A stretch of DNA of 17,120 bases from Spartobacteria bacterium (GTDB taxonomy: Bacteria > Verrucomicrobiota > Verrucomicrobiia > Chthoniobacterales > Chthoniobacteraceae): the NCBI GenBank assembly GCA_025350985.1, contig JANXWU010000075.1, positions 1 through 17,120 of the forward strand. The letters are read 5' to 3'. Positions 1 through 7,877 of the stretch are shown here, one piece after another. Under the pieces are notes generated by a model. That model was not told the DNA's origin. It was given only the letters and a program-made list of their open reading frames with translations, and ran no database searches. Position 1 is the first letter of the stretch. Every line of letters starts with the position of its first letter. The translations under genes were made by a program, and so were the position numbers.

Positions 1-1
1 A

Positions 2-1063
2 TTCGCCTCCGCCGAAGAACGGAAGAAAGCAGGGGGCTTCGTGGGGCTGGGCGGCGCGTACGCCGAACATTCCGATCCCGACGTGGCGCGGATGGCCAAA
101 ATTATCCGCAACACCATGACGCGCCTGCATGCGGAAATTTCGCGCTCGATTTCCTTCTACCGCACCCAGCAGCAGGGCGCGCAGCCGGTGCGCGTATTCC
201 TGGCCGGCGGCGCGTCGAGCCTGCCGTACATGCGCGAGTTTTTTCACGAGAAACTGCAGATGCCCGTCGAGTATTTCAACCCGCTGCGCAACGTCGCCAT
301 CGGGCCGGATTTGGACGGGCAGGAAGTGGGCAAGCACGCGCATTTGCTCGGCGAAATGGTCGGGCTGGCGCTCCGGTCGGTCACCGATTGTCCGATGGAG
401 TTGAACCTGCTGCCGCGCAGCGTCGTGCGGGCGCGGGAACTGGCCCGGCAGCGGCCTTATTTTCTGCTGGCTGGCGCGTGCGTGTGGCTTTGCCTCGGCC
501 TGCTTTGGTTCTTTTTCACGCAGGCGGAAAAGGTGAAGGCCGATGAGCTGGCGAAGTTCCAGCCAAAGGTCACCGCGCTGAAAAATTACGAGGGTAAATT
601 TGCGGCCGTGCGAAAGGAAATCGCGGAGTTGAAGCAGACCGCCGCGCCTTTGGTGCAGGCCGCTGACGACCGGCAGTTCTGGGTGAAAATTGTCGATGAC
701 GTGAACGCGCGGCTGCCGAAGGAATTCATTTGGGTGACGCTGCTCGACCCCGGATTCAGCAACGCCGACGGTTCTTTTTCCTCCGCGGTCTCCGAAGTCG
801 GCGCGCCGGCCTCGGTGACCACCACCGAGTCCGCTCCGGTGCGAGGCGGCGAAGCGTCGCGCGTGCTCGGTGTGCGCATTCGCGGGCTGTATTTGGTCAA
901 CCCCAAAGGGCTCGCCGTGGTCGATGAATTTTTCCAGGAACTGAGCAAGTCGCCCTACCTCGCTAACGTGAAACTGGCCACGCGCGCGCAGCCGACGGAG
1001 ACGGCGTGGGCCTTCGACTACGACATTCGCGCCGAGCTGAAAAAGCCGATCGTGCTGCCATGA
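2..1063 (+). CDS. PilM-like actin-fold protein fused to PilN-like segment (Amuc_1101-like), 5' end cut off
   Basis: The reading frame is open to the window edge, so the N-terminus is missing; a GTG at 41 is internal. Residue numbers here count from that GTG. Residues 49-66 read as the last nucleotide-binding loop of the PilM/FtsA actin-like fold (FLAGGASSLPYM). At residues 120-125 comes ELNLLP, the peptide by which canonical PilN docks onto PilM, followed by one membrane helix (about 140-159), a charged coiled-coil-like stretch (about 163-205) and an alpha/beta domain to the end, the layout of PilN. I infer a single-chain PilM-PilN that would anchor the cytoplasmic ring protein to the inner membrane of a type IV pilus-like machine. 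The stop overlaps the next start (ATGA), so translation is probably coupled. PilM family membership is firm; the fusion is inferred from motif order. NCBI family naming for this group is Amuc_1101-like. Confidence 0.8.
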   Translation, partial: FASAEERKKAGGFVGLGGAYAEHSDPDVARMAKIIRNTMTRLHAEISRSISFYRTQQQGAQPVRVFLAGGASSLPYMREFFHEKLQMPVEYFNPLRNVAIGPDLDGQEVGKHAHLLGEMVGLALRSVTDCPMELNLLPRSVVRARELARQRPYFLLAGACVWLCLGLLWFFFTQAEKVKADELAKFQPKVTALKNYEGKFAAVRKEIAELKQTAAPLVQAADDRQFWVKIVDDVNARLPKEFIWVTLLDPGFSNADGSFSSAVSEVGAPASVTTTESAPVRGGEASRVLGVRIRGLYLVNPKGLAVVDEFFQELSKSPYLANVKLATRAQPTETAWAFDYDIRAELKKPIVLP

Positions 1064-2199
1064 ACTGGATCAAAGAAAACAAGTTTCTGGCTGGCTTTCT
1101 TGGCGTGCTGTTGCTGGGCGTGCTCGGCGGCGGGTGGCTGACTTGGTCGGCCTACGGAAAGTACGATGAGACGTCGCAAACTTTTGAAAAGGAGGCGCGC
1201 GAGTATAATCGGCTGCGCACGCTCAAGCCTTACCCCGACCAAAAAAATCTGGCTGAACTGAAGAACGCGAAAGACGGTTTCGCCGCCTCGATCATGAGCC
1301 TGCAAAAAACGCTGGCGGCGCTCGTGCTGCCGAATGAGGAACTGAAAACGCAGGAGTTTCAGGATCGTTTGAACAAGACCGTCCTAGCCGTCCGCACTCG
1401 CGCGGCCAAAGTTGCTCCCTCCACCCCCGCGCCTGCGGCTCTGGGCGCGGTTGCGGTCGCTCCGCTGAAGCTGCTGCCCGACCGGTTTTATCTCGACTTC
1501 GACCGTTACCAAAATGAACTGCCGCGCACGGAGATGGCCGCGACCGCATTGAATCGGCAGTTGAAGGCGCTGGAGTTTGTGGCGAACGAATTGATTGACG
1601 CGAAGATCGACGCATTGACGCTGTTCAAACGCGGCGCATTGCCCGAGGAATCAGGCTCACCGGCGCCCCCACCGCCACGCGCCTCCGGCGGCAAAGGCAG
1701 GGGCAGCGCGCCTGGCCCCGCCGCGCCGCTGGTTGTGAAGCACACGCTGGAAATTGGCTTCGTATCCGATCCGACGGCGTTTCGCCGGGTGCTGAACACA
1801 TTGAGCAGCACGAAGAAACAGTTTTTCATCGTGCGGTCGTTACAGGTGCGAAATTTGGAAACCAAGGGACCATCGCGTGGTGGCTTGGAAGACGCTCCGC
1901 CCGCTCCAGAACCGCCCCCCGGTGCTCCTCCTGCCGACCCCGTCCCGCCCACGCCGACCCAGAGTTCCACCCCGGAAATCCTCCTGGCGCAGGCCGCGCC
2001 CGCCCGACCTGTCCCACCTGCAGGCGTTGTGAAAGGCACCGTCCCTGCCGCCCCGGCGGCGGCACCGGGCGCCCTTCCCGCGGCGGCACCCGAGGCTCAG
2101 CCGCCCCTCGCTCCGCCGAAATACATTGTCGGCGAGGAGAAAATCGTCGTCATCATCAAATTGGAAATCGTCGATTTTCCCGTCGTGCAAATCAAATAA
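1060..2199 (+). CDS. Amuc_1100-like pilus protein (PilO position)
   Basis: I start this 379-residue protein at ATG 1060, which overlaps the preceding stop by four bases and puts MNWIKENK directly before a membrane helix (about residues 9-29); an upstream in-frame ATG at 1006 would add 18 residues coded inside the previous gene. After the helix come a helical stretch (about 35-105), then alpha/beta segments about 132-185 and 228-270. The ending, YIVGEEKIVVIIKLEIVDF, is what I know of the Amuc_1100 family. The topology, short cytoplasmic tail, one helix and a periplasmic ferredoxin-like region, also fits PilO. An unusual proline/alanine-rich stretch of about 75 residues (about 275-350) separates the last strand from the rest, and a second such stretch lies near 197-225. 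The likely role is an inner-membrane scaffold partner of the PilN-like segment encoded just upstream. Akkermansia Amuc_1100 is an abundant envelope protein studied for host signalling; nothing here shows that activity. Confidence 0.78.
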   Translation: MNWIKENKFLAGFLGVLLLGVLGGGWLTWSAYGKYDETSQTFEKEAREYNRLRTLKPYPDQKNLAELKNAKDGFAASIMSLQKTLAALVLPNEELKTQEFQDRLNKTVLAVRTRAAKVAPSTPAPAALGAVAVAPLKLLPDRFYLDFDRYQNELPRTEMAATALNRQLKALEFVANELIDAKIDALTLFKRGALPEESGSPAPPPPRASGGKGRGSAPGPAAPLVVKHTLEIGFVSDPTAFRRVLNTLSSTKKQFFIVRSLQVRNLETKGPSRGGLEDAPPAPEPPPGAPPADPVPPTPTQSSTPEILLAQAAPARPVPPAGVVKGTVPAAPAAAPGALPAAAPEAQPPLAPPKYIVGEEKIVVIIKLEIVDFPVVQIK

Positions 2200-2204
2200 C
2201 GCGC

Positions 2205-3221
2205 ATGGACTGGATCAAGGCCCACTACGAAAAATGTCTGCTCGCGCTCACCGCGCTGCTGCTGTTCGCGCTTTCCGGGGTGCTTATTTTTAAGACGCGC
2301 ACCTTCAACGAGGTCTTCGCTCCCGTGACTAGTGAGCCGGCGCACAATAACAAAGTGGAAAAGGTCGATGAGGCGGAACTCGTGCGGGTGCAGGAGGAGA
2401 TTCAAACTCCCGCGAAATGGAAAATTGAAGACAACGGGACGCCGCGCGGCCCGCTGTTCGTGACGTATCGGTACATCATCAAAGACGAGAAGCCCTACAA
2501 TCCACTCGACCCCAAATCGCCGCCCTTCCATTACATCGCGGTCAATGGGCAAAACATGCCGATTCCCAACCGCTGGTTCACGGAGAACAAGCTCGATTTG
2601 CTCAATCAAAACATCCTGCTGGAGGATCCTGACGGCGATGGATTCACCACGGGCGAGGAATGGATCGGCCTCGACCCCGCGCATCCCGGCGCGCAATCGA
2701 CCGACCCGAACGACAAGGCCTCGCATCCACCGTACACGGTGAAGCTGCGGCTCAAGGATTGGATTCACGTGACGTTCCCGTACATTTTCAAATCGTACGA
2801 AGGCGACCCGAAGAAACCGGCGACGCTGGAACTGCAACTCAGCCCAGTGTCGCGGCGCGGCTCGTCGCCTTTTGTAAAAATCGGCGATCCCATTCCGGGC
2901 ACGAACTTCAAGGTGGTGTCGTTCGAGCCCAAAAAATTCACGGACGCCAACGACTTGGAAAAGGATATTTCGGAACTCAAGATCGTGGACACGGCCGGCA
3001 AGGAGATCGTTTTGATTTTCAACAAGCCCGCGGAATCGCCCAATTCCTTCGCCGTCTTTCAGTATCTGATCGATGGCACCGTGTTCCGAGTGCAGATTGG
3101 CCAGAGTTTTTCCTTGCAGCCAGAGGCGGATAAAAAATACAAACTGCTGGACATCAAACAAACCGAAGCCGTCATCCAGGACGAGAAAGCCAACAAGCCC
3201 ATTACCGTGCCGCATTTGTAA
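2205..3221 (+). CDS. Amuc_1099-like pilus-system protein (PilP position)
   Basis: This 338-residue protein starts at ATG 2205, five bases after the previous stop, with no clear ribosome binding site. A short positive N-terminus precedes one membrane helix (about residues 11-29), leaving a long periplasmic part. Residues 141-152 form a textbook calcium-binding loop, D-x-D-x-D-G with E at position 12, followed by a DPNDKASHP tail as in bacterial thrombospondin type 3-like repeats. The C-terminal third has two similar beta-rich units, about 223-272 (VKIGD...FKVVSF...LKIVD...EIVLIF) and 294-336 (VQIGQ...YKLLDI...AVIQD...ITV). They recall the small beta domain of PilP/GspC that contacts the secretin. 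Gene position between the PilO-like protein and the secretin supports that role, but canonical PilP is a lipoprotein and no lipobox is present, so the PilP analogy is inference. Confidence 0.72.
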   Translation: MDWIKAHYEKCLLALTALLLFALSGVLIFKTRTFNEVFAPVTSEPAHNNKVEKVDEAELVRVQEEIQTPAKWKIEDNGTPRGPLFVTYRYIIKDEKPYNPLDPKSPPFHYIAVNGQNMPIPNRWFTENKLDLLNQNILLEDPDGDGFTTGEEWIGLDPAHPGAQSTDPNDKASHPPYTVKLRLKDWIHVTFPYIFKSYEGDPKKPATLELQLSPVSRRGSSPFVKIGDPIPGTNFKVVSFEPKKFTDANDLEKDISELKIVDTAGKEIVLIFNKPAESPNSFAVFQYLIDGTVFRVQIGQSFSLQPEADKKYKLLDIKQTEAVIQDEKANKPITVPHL

Positions 3222-3269
3222 CGAGGCACGCGCCAAAGCAACCGCGGATTTTTCCCAACCAGCCCACGT

Positions 3270-5966
3270 ATGAACACACCCCAGATGACTGTCCTTTGCA
3301 CGCTGACTGCGGCGTGCCTGTTGAATTCCGCCTTCGCGGAAACCCGGCGCGTCCAAGTCGCTTCTGTCTCCGCCGAAAGCGCGGCTGAGCGTGAAGACGC
3401 CCGCCGTCAGCAGATGGTCACCCGCGCCAAAGGCGTGATCAAGGACGGCGACAAGGCGATGAAGGAAAAAGACTACGAACAGGCGGTGAACCTGTATCAG
3501 ACCGCCGCCGATTCGTTGCAGGATTCGCCGCGGACGCACGGGCTGCACGAGGATGCAGTGGACAAATTTTGCGACGCTAGCGTGAAGCTTGCCTTGCAGC
3601 GGATCGACGAAGGCCGCTGGGCCGACGCCAAGCGCCGCCTCGAAACCGTGCTCGACGAAAAATACACCGGCAAACAGGGCGACCCGTTTCGCAACCGCAT
3701 CGGGCAACCGGCTCACAGCGCGCGCGTGCTCCTCGCGAAGCTGGAAGACCCGCAATACTACAACCAGACGATCACGCCGAAATTCCGCGAGAGAATCGAC
3801 AATGTGAAGCAGTTGATGCTCGATGCGCAGGGCTTTTACGACACCGGCCGCTACGACCTCGCCTTTAAGCGGTGCGAGGAAATTCTCGGTAACGACCCTT
3901 ACAACATTGCCGCCCGCAAGATGCAGGAAAAAATTAACCTGCAGCGCGATAACTCGGCCATCTCGGGCTATAACGAAGGCCGCTCGCGCGCTCTGTGGAT
4001 GGTGCAGAAAGGTTGGGAGTACCAGCCGCGTCGCTACGGTGCCAACAAGGTGGTGGTGATGGAGCAGCAGCCGACCGAAAAAGTCGGCACGGCGAGCATC
4101 ACGAAAAAGCTCAACGAGATCATCATCCCGACCGTCAAGTTCGACAACGTCACCATCCGTGAGGCGATTGATTTTCTGAAAAGGAAAAGCATTGATCTCG
4201 ACCCGGAAAAGAAAGGGGTGAACATCGTATTGCAATTGGACGCCGGTCCGGGCGCCCCTGCGGTGGCTGTCCCGGACGCCGCAGCACCGCCTGCGCCGGG
4301 GATTCCCGGCATCCCCGGCGTGCCCGATGCGGCTCCTGCCCTGCCCGGTGCCGCTCCGGGAGGGGCGGTCAGTGCGGAGACGCGGATCACGCTTTCTCTC
4401 GCTCAAATTCCGTTGATCGAGGCGCTCAAATACGTGACCAGCCTTTCCAATTTGAAATACAAAATCGAACCGTTCGCGGTTTCGGTCGTCCCGTCGTATG
4501 TGAGCGTCGATGTGCTGGTGACAAAGGAATACAAGGTTCCGCCCGGTTTCATCAGCGCCTCGCCCATCGGCGGAAACAATGCCCTTGCAGCCCCAGCCGG
4601 CCCAGTCGCCGCTGCGGGACCACCCGGTGGTCCTGCGTTGGCGGGCCGGGCCAGTGCACGCGATTACCTTGAAGGCCGCGGGGTGACGTTCCCGCCGGGA
4701 TCCAGCGCGATTTTTATTCCCACCAGCAGCCGTCTGGTCGTGCGCAATACGCAGGTGAATCTCGACCTCGTCGATGCGATCGTCGATGCCTCGTGGCAGG
4801 CGTTGCCATCGCAGGTGGACATCGAGGCGAAGTTTGTCGAGATCAACCAGAACAACCTCAAGGAACTGAGTTTCGACTGGTTGCTCGGACAGTTTAACCT
4901 GCCGCACACTAAAAAAGTCTTCGGCGGCGGCGGCACTTCTGGAAATCAAACAGTCGGCGGTGCGCTCGATTTTCCTTTCACCCCGCCCGGCTCCACGACC
5001 CCGGTGGGAGCATTTCCGCTCTCGCCTGGAAACCGGAACGGCTCGGTCGCCATCACGGCCAATGCGGTGGACGCTTTGCTGGCCGGCACGGGGCTGGGAG
5101 CCGCCTCCAAGATTGCACCCGCCATTTTCTCCGTCGCGGGAATTTTCACCGATCCGCAGTTCCAACTGGCCATTCGGGCGCTCAACCAAAAGAAGGGCAT
5201 CGACTTGCTCTCCGCGCCCCGCGTCACGACCAAGAGCGGTCAGAAAGCGGTCATTGAAGTCGTGCGTGAATTCCGTTATCCCACGGAGTTCCAGCCGCCC
5301 CAAATCCCGACGAACGTCGGCAGCGGCGGTGGCGTGACCACGGCGCTCCCCGGCCAAAGCGTGACGCCTCCGAGCATTCCGATCACGCCTACGACCCCGA
5401 CGGCGTTTGAAACCCGCAAAGTCGGGGTGACGCTGGAAGTGGAGCCCGTGGTGGGCGCGGACGGCCAGACCATTGACCTCAATCTCCAGCCCGAAGTTGT
5501 GGAATTCGAAGGCTTCATCAACTACGGCAGCCCGATTCTGGCCCCGCCCACGCAGTCCACTAATCCGCTCACCGGATTGCTCACGACCAACACGCGCGAC
5601 CAGCGTGTCCTCACGGACAACATCATCAACCAGCCGATTTTCAGCACCCGCAAAGTGCAGACCAACGTCACGCTCTGGGACGGCCAGACCGTCGTCATCG
5701 GCGGGTTGATTCGCGAGGACGTGCAGAAAGTAGAGGATAAAACTCCGCTGCTGGGCGACCTCCCGTTCATCGGACGTTTGTTCCGTTCTTCATCCGATCA
5801 GCACTTGAAGAAAAACCTGATGATTTTCCTCACTGCCCGCTTGGTAAATCCTGCCGGCGATCCGGTGCATTCGACCGAGGAAGAGGAAGAGATGGCAGAA
5901 GTCCTGGCACCGCCGCCGGCGCCGCTCCCGCCCATCATGCCGGCGGCACCGGGCTTCGCGAAATAA
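3270..5966 (+). CDS. Secretin, type IV pilus-like outer-membrane channel (Amuc_1098-like, PilQ position)
   Basis: This 898-residue protein has a signal peptide with probable cleavage after AFA at residue 23. Residues 43-225 are helical and TPR-like (KDYEQAVNLYQTAAD; GRYDLAFKRCEEILGNDP). An N0/STN-like domain follows (about 285-410) and is interrupted by a proline/glycine/alanine-rich insert at about 325-368; a second such insert lies at about 425-462. The secretin core runs from about 515: VDIEAKFVEI, then LLSAPRVTTKSGQKA (646-660), TRKVGVTLEVEPVV, and the signature region VTLWDGQTVVIGGLI...LLGDLPFIGRLF (800-838), ending NLMIFLTARLV. An acidic and then proline-rich tail closes the protein. 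It should form the multimeric gate through which the pilus-like fibre or a substrate crosses the outer membrane. The start ATG 3270 is chosen because it gives the signal peptide; no Shine-Dalgarno is seen. It closes the MNOPQ-like order. Confidence 0.93.
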   Translation: MNTPQMTVLCTLTAACLLNSAFAETRRVQVASVSAESAAEREDARRQQMVTRAKGVIKDGDKAMKEKDYEQAVNLYQTAADSLQDSPRTHGLHEDAVDKFCDASVKLALQRIDEGRWADAKRRLETVLDEKYTGKQGDPFRNRIGQPAHSARVLLAKLEDPQYYNQTITPKFRERIDNVKQLMLDAQGFYDTGRYDLAFKRCEEILGNDPYNIAARKMQEKINLQRDNSAISGYNEGRSRALWMVQKGWEYQPRRYGANKVVVMEQQPTEKVGTASITKKLNEIIIPTVKFDNVTIREAIDFLKRKSIDLDPEKKGVNIVLQLDAGPGAPAVAVPDAAAPPAPGIPGIPGVPDAAPALPGAAPGGAVSAETRITLSLAQIPLIEALKYVTSLSNLKYKIEPFAVSVVPSYVSVDVLVTKEYKVPPGFISASPIGGNNALAAPAGPVAAAGPPGGPALAGRASARDYLEGRGVTFPPGSSAIFIPTSSRLVVRNTQVNLDLVDAIVDASWQALPSQVDIEAKFVEINQNNLKELSFDWLLGQFNLPHTKKVFGGGGTSGNQTVGGALDFPFTPPGSTTPVGAFPLSPGNRNGSVAITANAVDALLAGTGLGAASKIAPAIFSVAGIFTDPQFQLAIRALNQKKGIDLLSAPRVTTKSGQKAVIEVVREFRYPTEFQPPQIPTNVGSGGGVTTALPGQSVTPPSIPITPTTPTAFETRKVGVTLEVEPVVGADGQTIDLNLQPEVVEFEGFINYGSPILAPPTQSTNPLTGLLTTNTRDQRVLTDNIINQPIFSTRKVQTNVTLWDGQTVVIGGLIREDVQKVEDKTPLLGDLPFIGRLFRSSSDQHLKKNLMIFLTARLVNPAGDPVHSTEEEEEMAEVLAPPPAPLPPIMPAAPGFAK

Positions 5967-5969
5967 CGC

Positions 5970-5973
5970 GGAG
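5970..5973 (+). promoter_or_regulatory. Possible ribosome binding site for coaE
   Basis: GGAG lies ten bases upstream of the GTG at 5984, between the secretin stop and coaE. It stands out because most starts in this window have no recognisable purine-rich site, and it supports the GTG choice. Confidence 0.4.
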
Positions 5974-5983
5974 CGCAAGCGTC

Positions 5984-6580
5984 GTGCCCGTCTTGGGAAT
6001 CACGGGTGGCCTTGCCACCGGAAAAACCACCTTCACGCGGCTGCTCCGAGAGCGGATCGACGCTGACCTTTTCGACGCCGACGCCTGCGCCAGGGCACTG
6101 CTTGACCGCGATCCTGAAATCCGAGAAAAAGTGCGCGTCACCTTTGGCGCGACGGTTTTTGATGCAGACGGCAAACCCAATCGCGAACGGCTGCGGCAAA
6201 TCGTTTTCTCCGATGGCGCGCAAAGAAAGGCGCTCGAAGCGATCTTGCATCCGGCAATCCGGACGCATTGGACGGCATTGGCCGAGGCTGCGGGAAAACG
6301 ATGGCTTTTCGTTGATATCCCGCTTCTATTTGAAACCGGTGCCGAGCCGCTCTTCGATTGCATCGCAGTGGTGGCCTGTTCCCCGGCAATGCAGCGGCGG
6401 CGACTCACCACCGGGCGTGGAGTGGAGCCGAATCTCACCGAACAAATGCTCGCCGCGCAACTTCCCATCGACGTGAAAATTCAGAAAGCCAATCACCTAG
6501 TCTGGAATGAGTCATCTCTCGGTACCCTCGAGGAACAAGCCGGAATTTTTGCGGCCTATTTAAGTCAGCGCCATGGATGA
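5984..6580 (+). CDS. coaE: Dephospho-CoA kinase
   Basis: Transfers phosphate from ATP to the 3' hydroxyl of dephospho-CoA, the final step of coenzyme A synthesis, in the cytoplasm. The 198-residue length is normal for the family. Visible motifs are the P-loop GGLATGKTT (residues 8-16), the acidic pair around D31 and D33 (FDADACARAL), LEAILHPAI (84-92) and DIPLLFE (111-117), all in the usual CoaE order. I choose GTG 5984 because the protein then begins MPVLGITGG, directly at the first strand before the P-loop, and a GGAG lies upstream. It follows the secretin by 17 bases and overlaps rho by eight bases, so it is probably read with both. Functionally it is unrelated to the pilus genes. A stand-alone coaB occurs further along at 14958. 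Confidence 0.95.
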   Translation: MPVLGITGGLATGKTTFTRLLRERIDADLFDADACARALLDRDPEIREKVRVTFGATVFDADGKPNRERLRQIVFSDGAQRKALEAILHPAIRTHWTALAEAAGKRWLFVDIPLLFETGAEPLFDCIAVVACSPAMQRRRLTTGRGVEPNLTEQMLAAQLPIDVKIQKANHLVWNESSLGTLEEQAGIFAAYLSQRHG

Positions 6581-7877
6581 ACCCACTGCGCCCGCGGCCG
6601 CCGCGCCGCCTCGATCCGCGCCACGGGTCCGAGTTGAGGAATTGCAAGCGCTCCCGCTGCCCGAACTCATCGCCCACGTCCAGGCGGCGGGTGCCCGCAT
6701 CGCGCCCGATCGCTCGCGCCGGCAAATCATTTTCGATTTTCTAAGATTTCTCGGCCAGCGCGGCGTGATTCTGGAAGTGGATGGCATCCTCGAAGCCGCG
6801 CCCGAAGGCTACGGATTTCTGCGGTCGCCCCTGTTCAATTTTCGTCCCGGTCCCGAGGACGCCTATCTCTCGCAGCAGCAGACCAGACAGCGCGGCATCC
6901 GCGGCGGGCAGCGGATTGCCGGGCGGTTGCGCGTGCCACGCGAGCGCGAAAAATACATGGCGCTCGAGGAGATCACGGCCATTGAAGAAATCCCCGTCGC
7001 GCAGTGGTCGGAGCCGAAACACTTCGAGGATTTGACCGCGCAGTTTCCACGAGAGCGGATCATTTTGGAAAATCCGGTCACGCAATCGTTGAGCTGCCGC
7101 GCCGTCGATTTGCTCGCACCGCTGGGACGCGGACAGCGCGGCCTGATCGTCGCCCCACCGCGGGTGGGCAAGACGATCATGCTGCAGCACATCGCGCGCG
7201 CCATTCGCGTGAACTCGCCGGAAACCCATTTGATCACGCTGCTCATCGACGAACGCCCGGAAGAAGTCACCGACATGCGGCGCAGCGTCGATGCGGAAAT
7301 TTTCAGTTCGACTTTTGACGAGCCGACCTCACGTCATGTGCAGGTCGCGGAACTGGTGAGCGAGCGCTCGAAACGACTCGTCGAGATTGGCAAACACGTC
7401 GTCATTTTACTCGACAGCCTCACCCGGCTCGCGCGCGGCTACAACGCCGCCCTGACCGGCAAGGGACGCACGATGAGCGGGGGCGTGGACGCCAAAGCGC
7501 TGATGAAACCGAAACGATTTTTCGGCGCCGCGCGCTGCGTCGAGGAGGGCGGCAGCCTCACCATCCTCGCCACCGCGCTGACCGAGACGCATAGCCGCAT
7601 GGACGACCTGATTTTTGAGGAGTTCAAAGGCACCGGAAACATGGAGCTGCACCTCGACCGGATGCTGGCGGAAAAGCGCACCTTTCCCGCGATCCATATT
7701 TCAATGTCCGCCACGCGGCGCGACGATTTGCTCTACCACCCCGAGGAATTCAAGCGCGTGGAACTGCTGCGTAAAACCTTGCTTCAGCTCCCCGTGGGCG
7801 AGGCGATGGAGGTGCTTATTTCCAACCTGCAGGCGACCAACACCAACGCCGAGCTGCTGCTCGCGGGGATCCGTTGA
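6573..7877 (+). CDS. rho: Transcription termination factor Rho
   Basis: A hexameric RNA-dependent ATPase that loads on untranslated transcripts and releases RNA polymerase. At 434 residues it is close to the Escherichia coli length (419). A proline/alanine-rich N-terminus (1-19) precedes a Rho N-terminal helical region (about 22-62). A cold-shock-like RNA-binding domain follows (about 69-137; [15 protein letters not shown]). The RecA-like motor carries Walker A APPRVGKT (194-201), [13 protein letters not shown] (223-235), Walker [17 protein letters not shown] (276-291), [20 protein letters not shown] (302-321) and [15 protein letters not shown] (349-363). The Walker A reads PPRVGKT where E. 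coli has PPKAGKT, a conservative change at a loop known to matter for ATP use. The start ATG 6573 lies inside the end of coaE. The stop overlaps the next TTG start. Rho is usually single and often autoregulated; no regulatory leader is visible because the upstream sequence is coding. Confidence 0.97.
   Translation: MDEPTAPAAAAPPRSAPRVRVEELQALPLPELIAHVQAAGARIAPDRSRRQIIFDFLRFLGQRGVILEVDGILEAAPEGYGFLRSPLFNFRPGPEDAYLSQQQTRQRGIRGGQRIAGRLRVPREREKYMALEEITAIEEIPVAQWSEPKHFEDLTAQFPRERIILENPVTQSLSCRAVDLLAPLGRGQRGLIVAPPRVGKTIMLQHIARAIRVNSPETHLITLLIDERPEEVTDMRRSVDAEIFSSTFDEPTSRHVQVAELVSERSKRLVEIGKHVVILLDSLTRLARGYNAALTGKGRTMSGGVDAKALMKPKRFFGAARCVEEGGSLTILATALTETHSRMDDLIFEEFKGTGNMELHLDRMLAEKRTFPAIHISMSATRRDDLLYHPEEFKRVELLRKTLLQLPVGEAMEVLISNLQATNTNAELLLAGIR

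Noticed and set aside
4296..4323. Collagen-like domain in the secretin
   Set aside because: Only about three to four Gly-x-Pro-type triplets occur; this is a low-complexity insert, not a triple-helix-forming repeat.
2097..5357. A 1,086-codon open frame antisense to the pilus-like genes
   Set aside because: It is exactly opposite well-supported genes, its product is rich in R, H, D and G without recognisable domains, and such frames arise readily opposite GC-rich codons. No separate promoter or start signal is evident.
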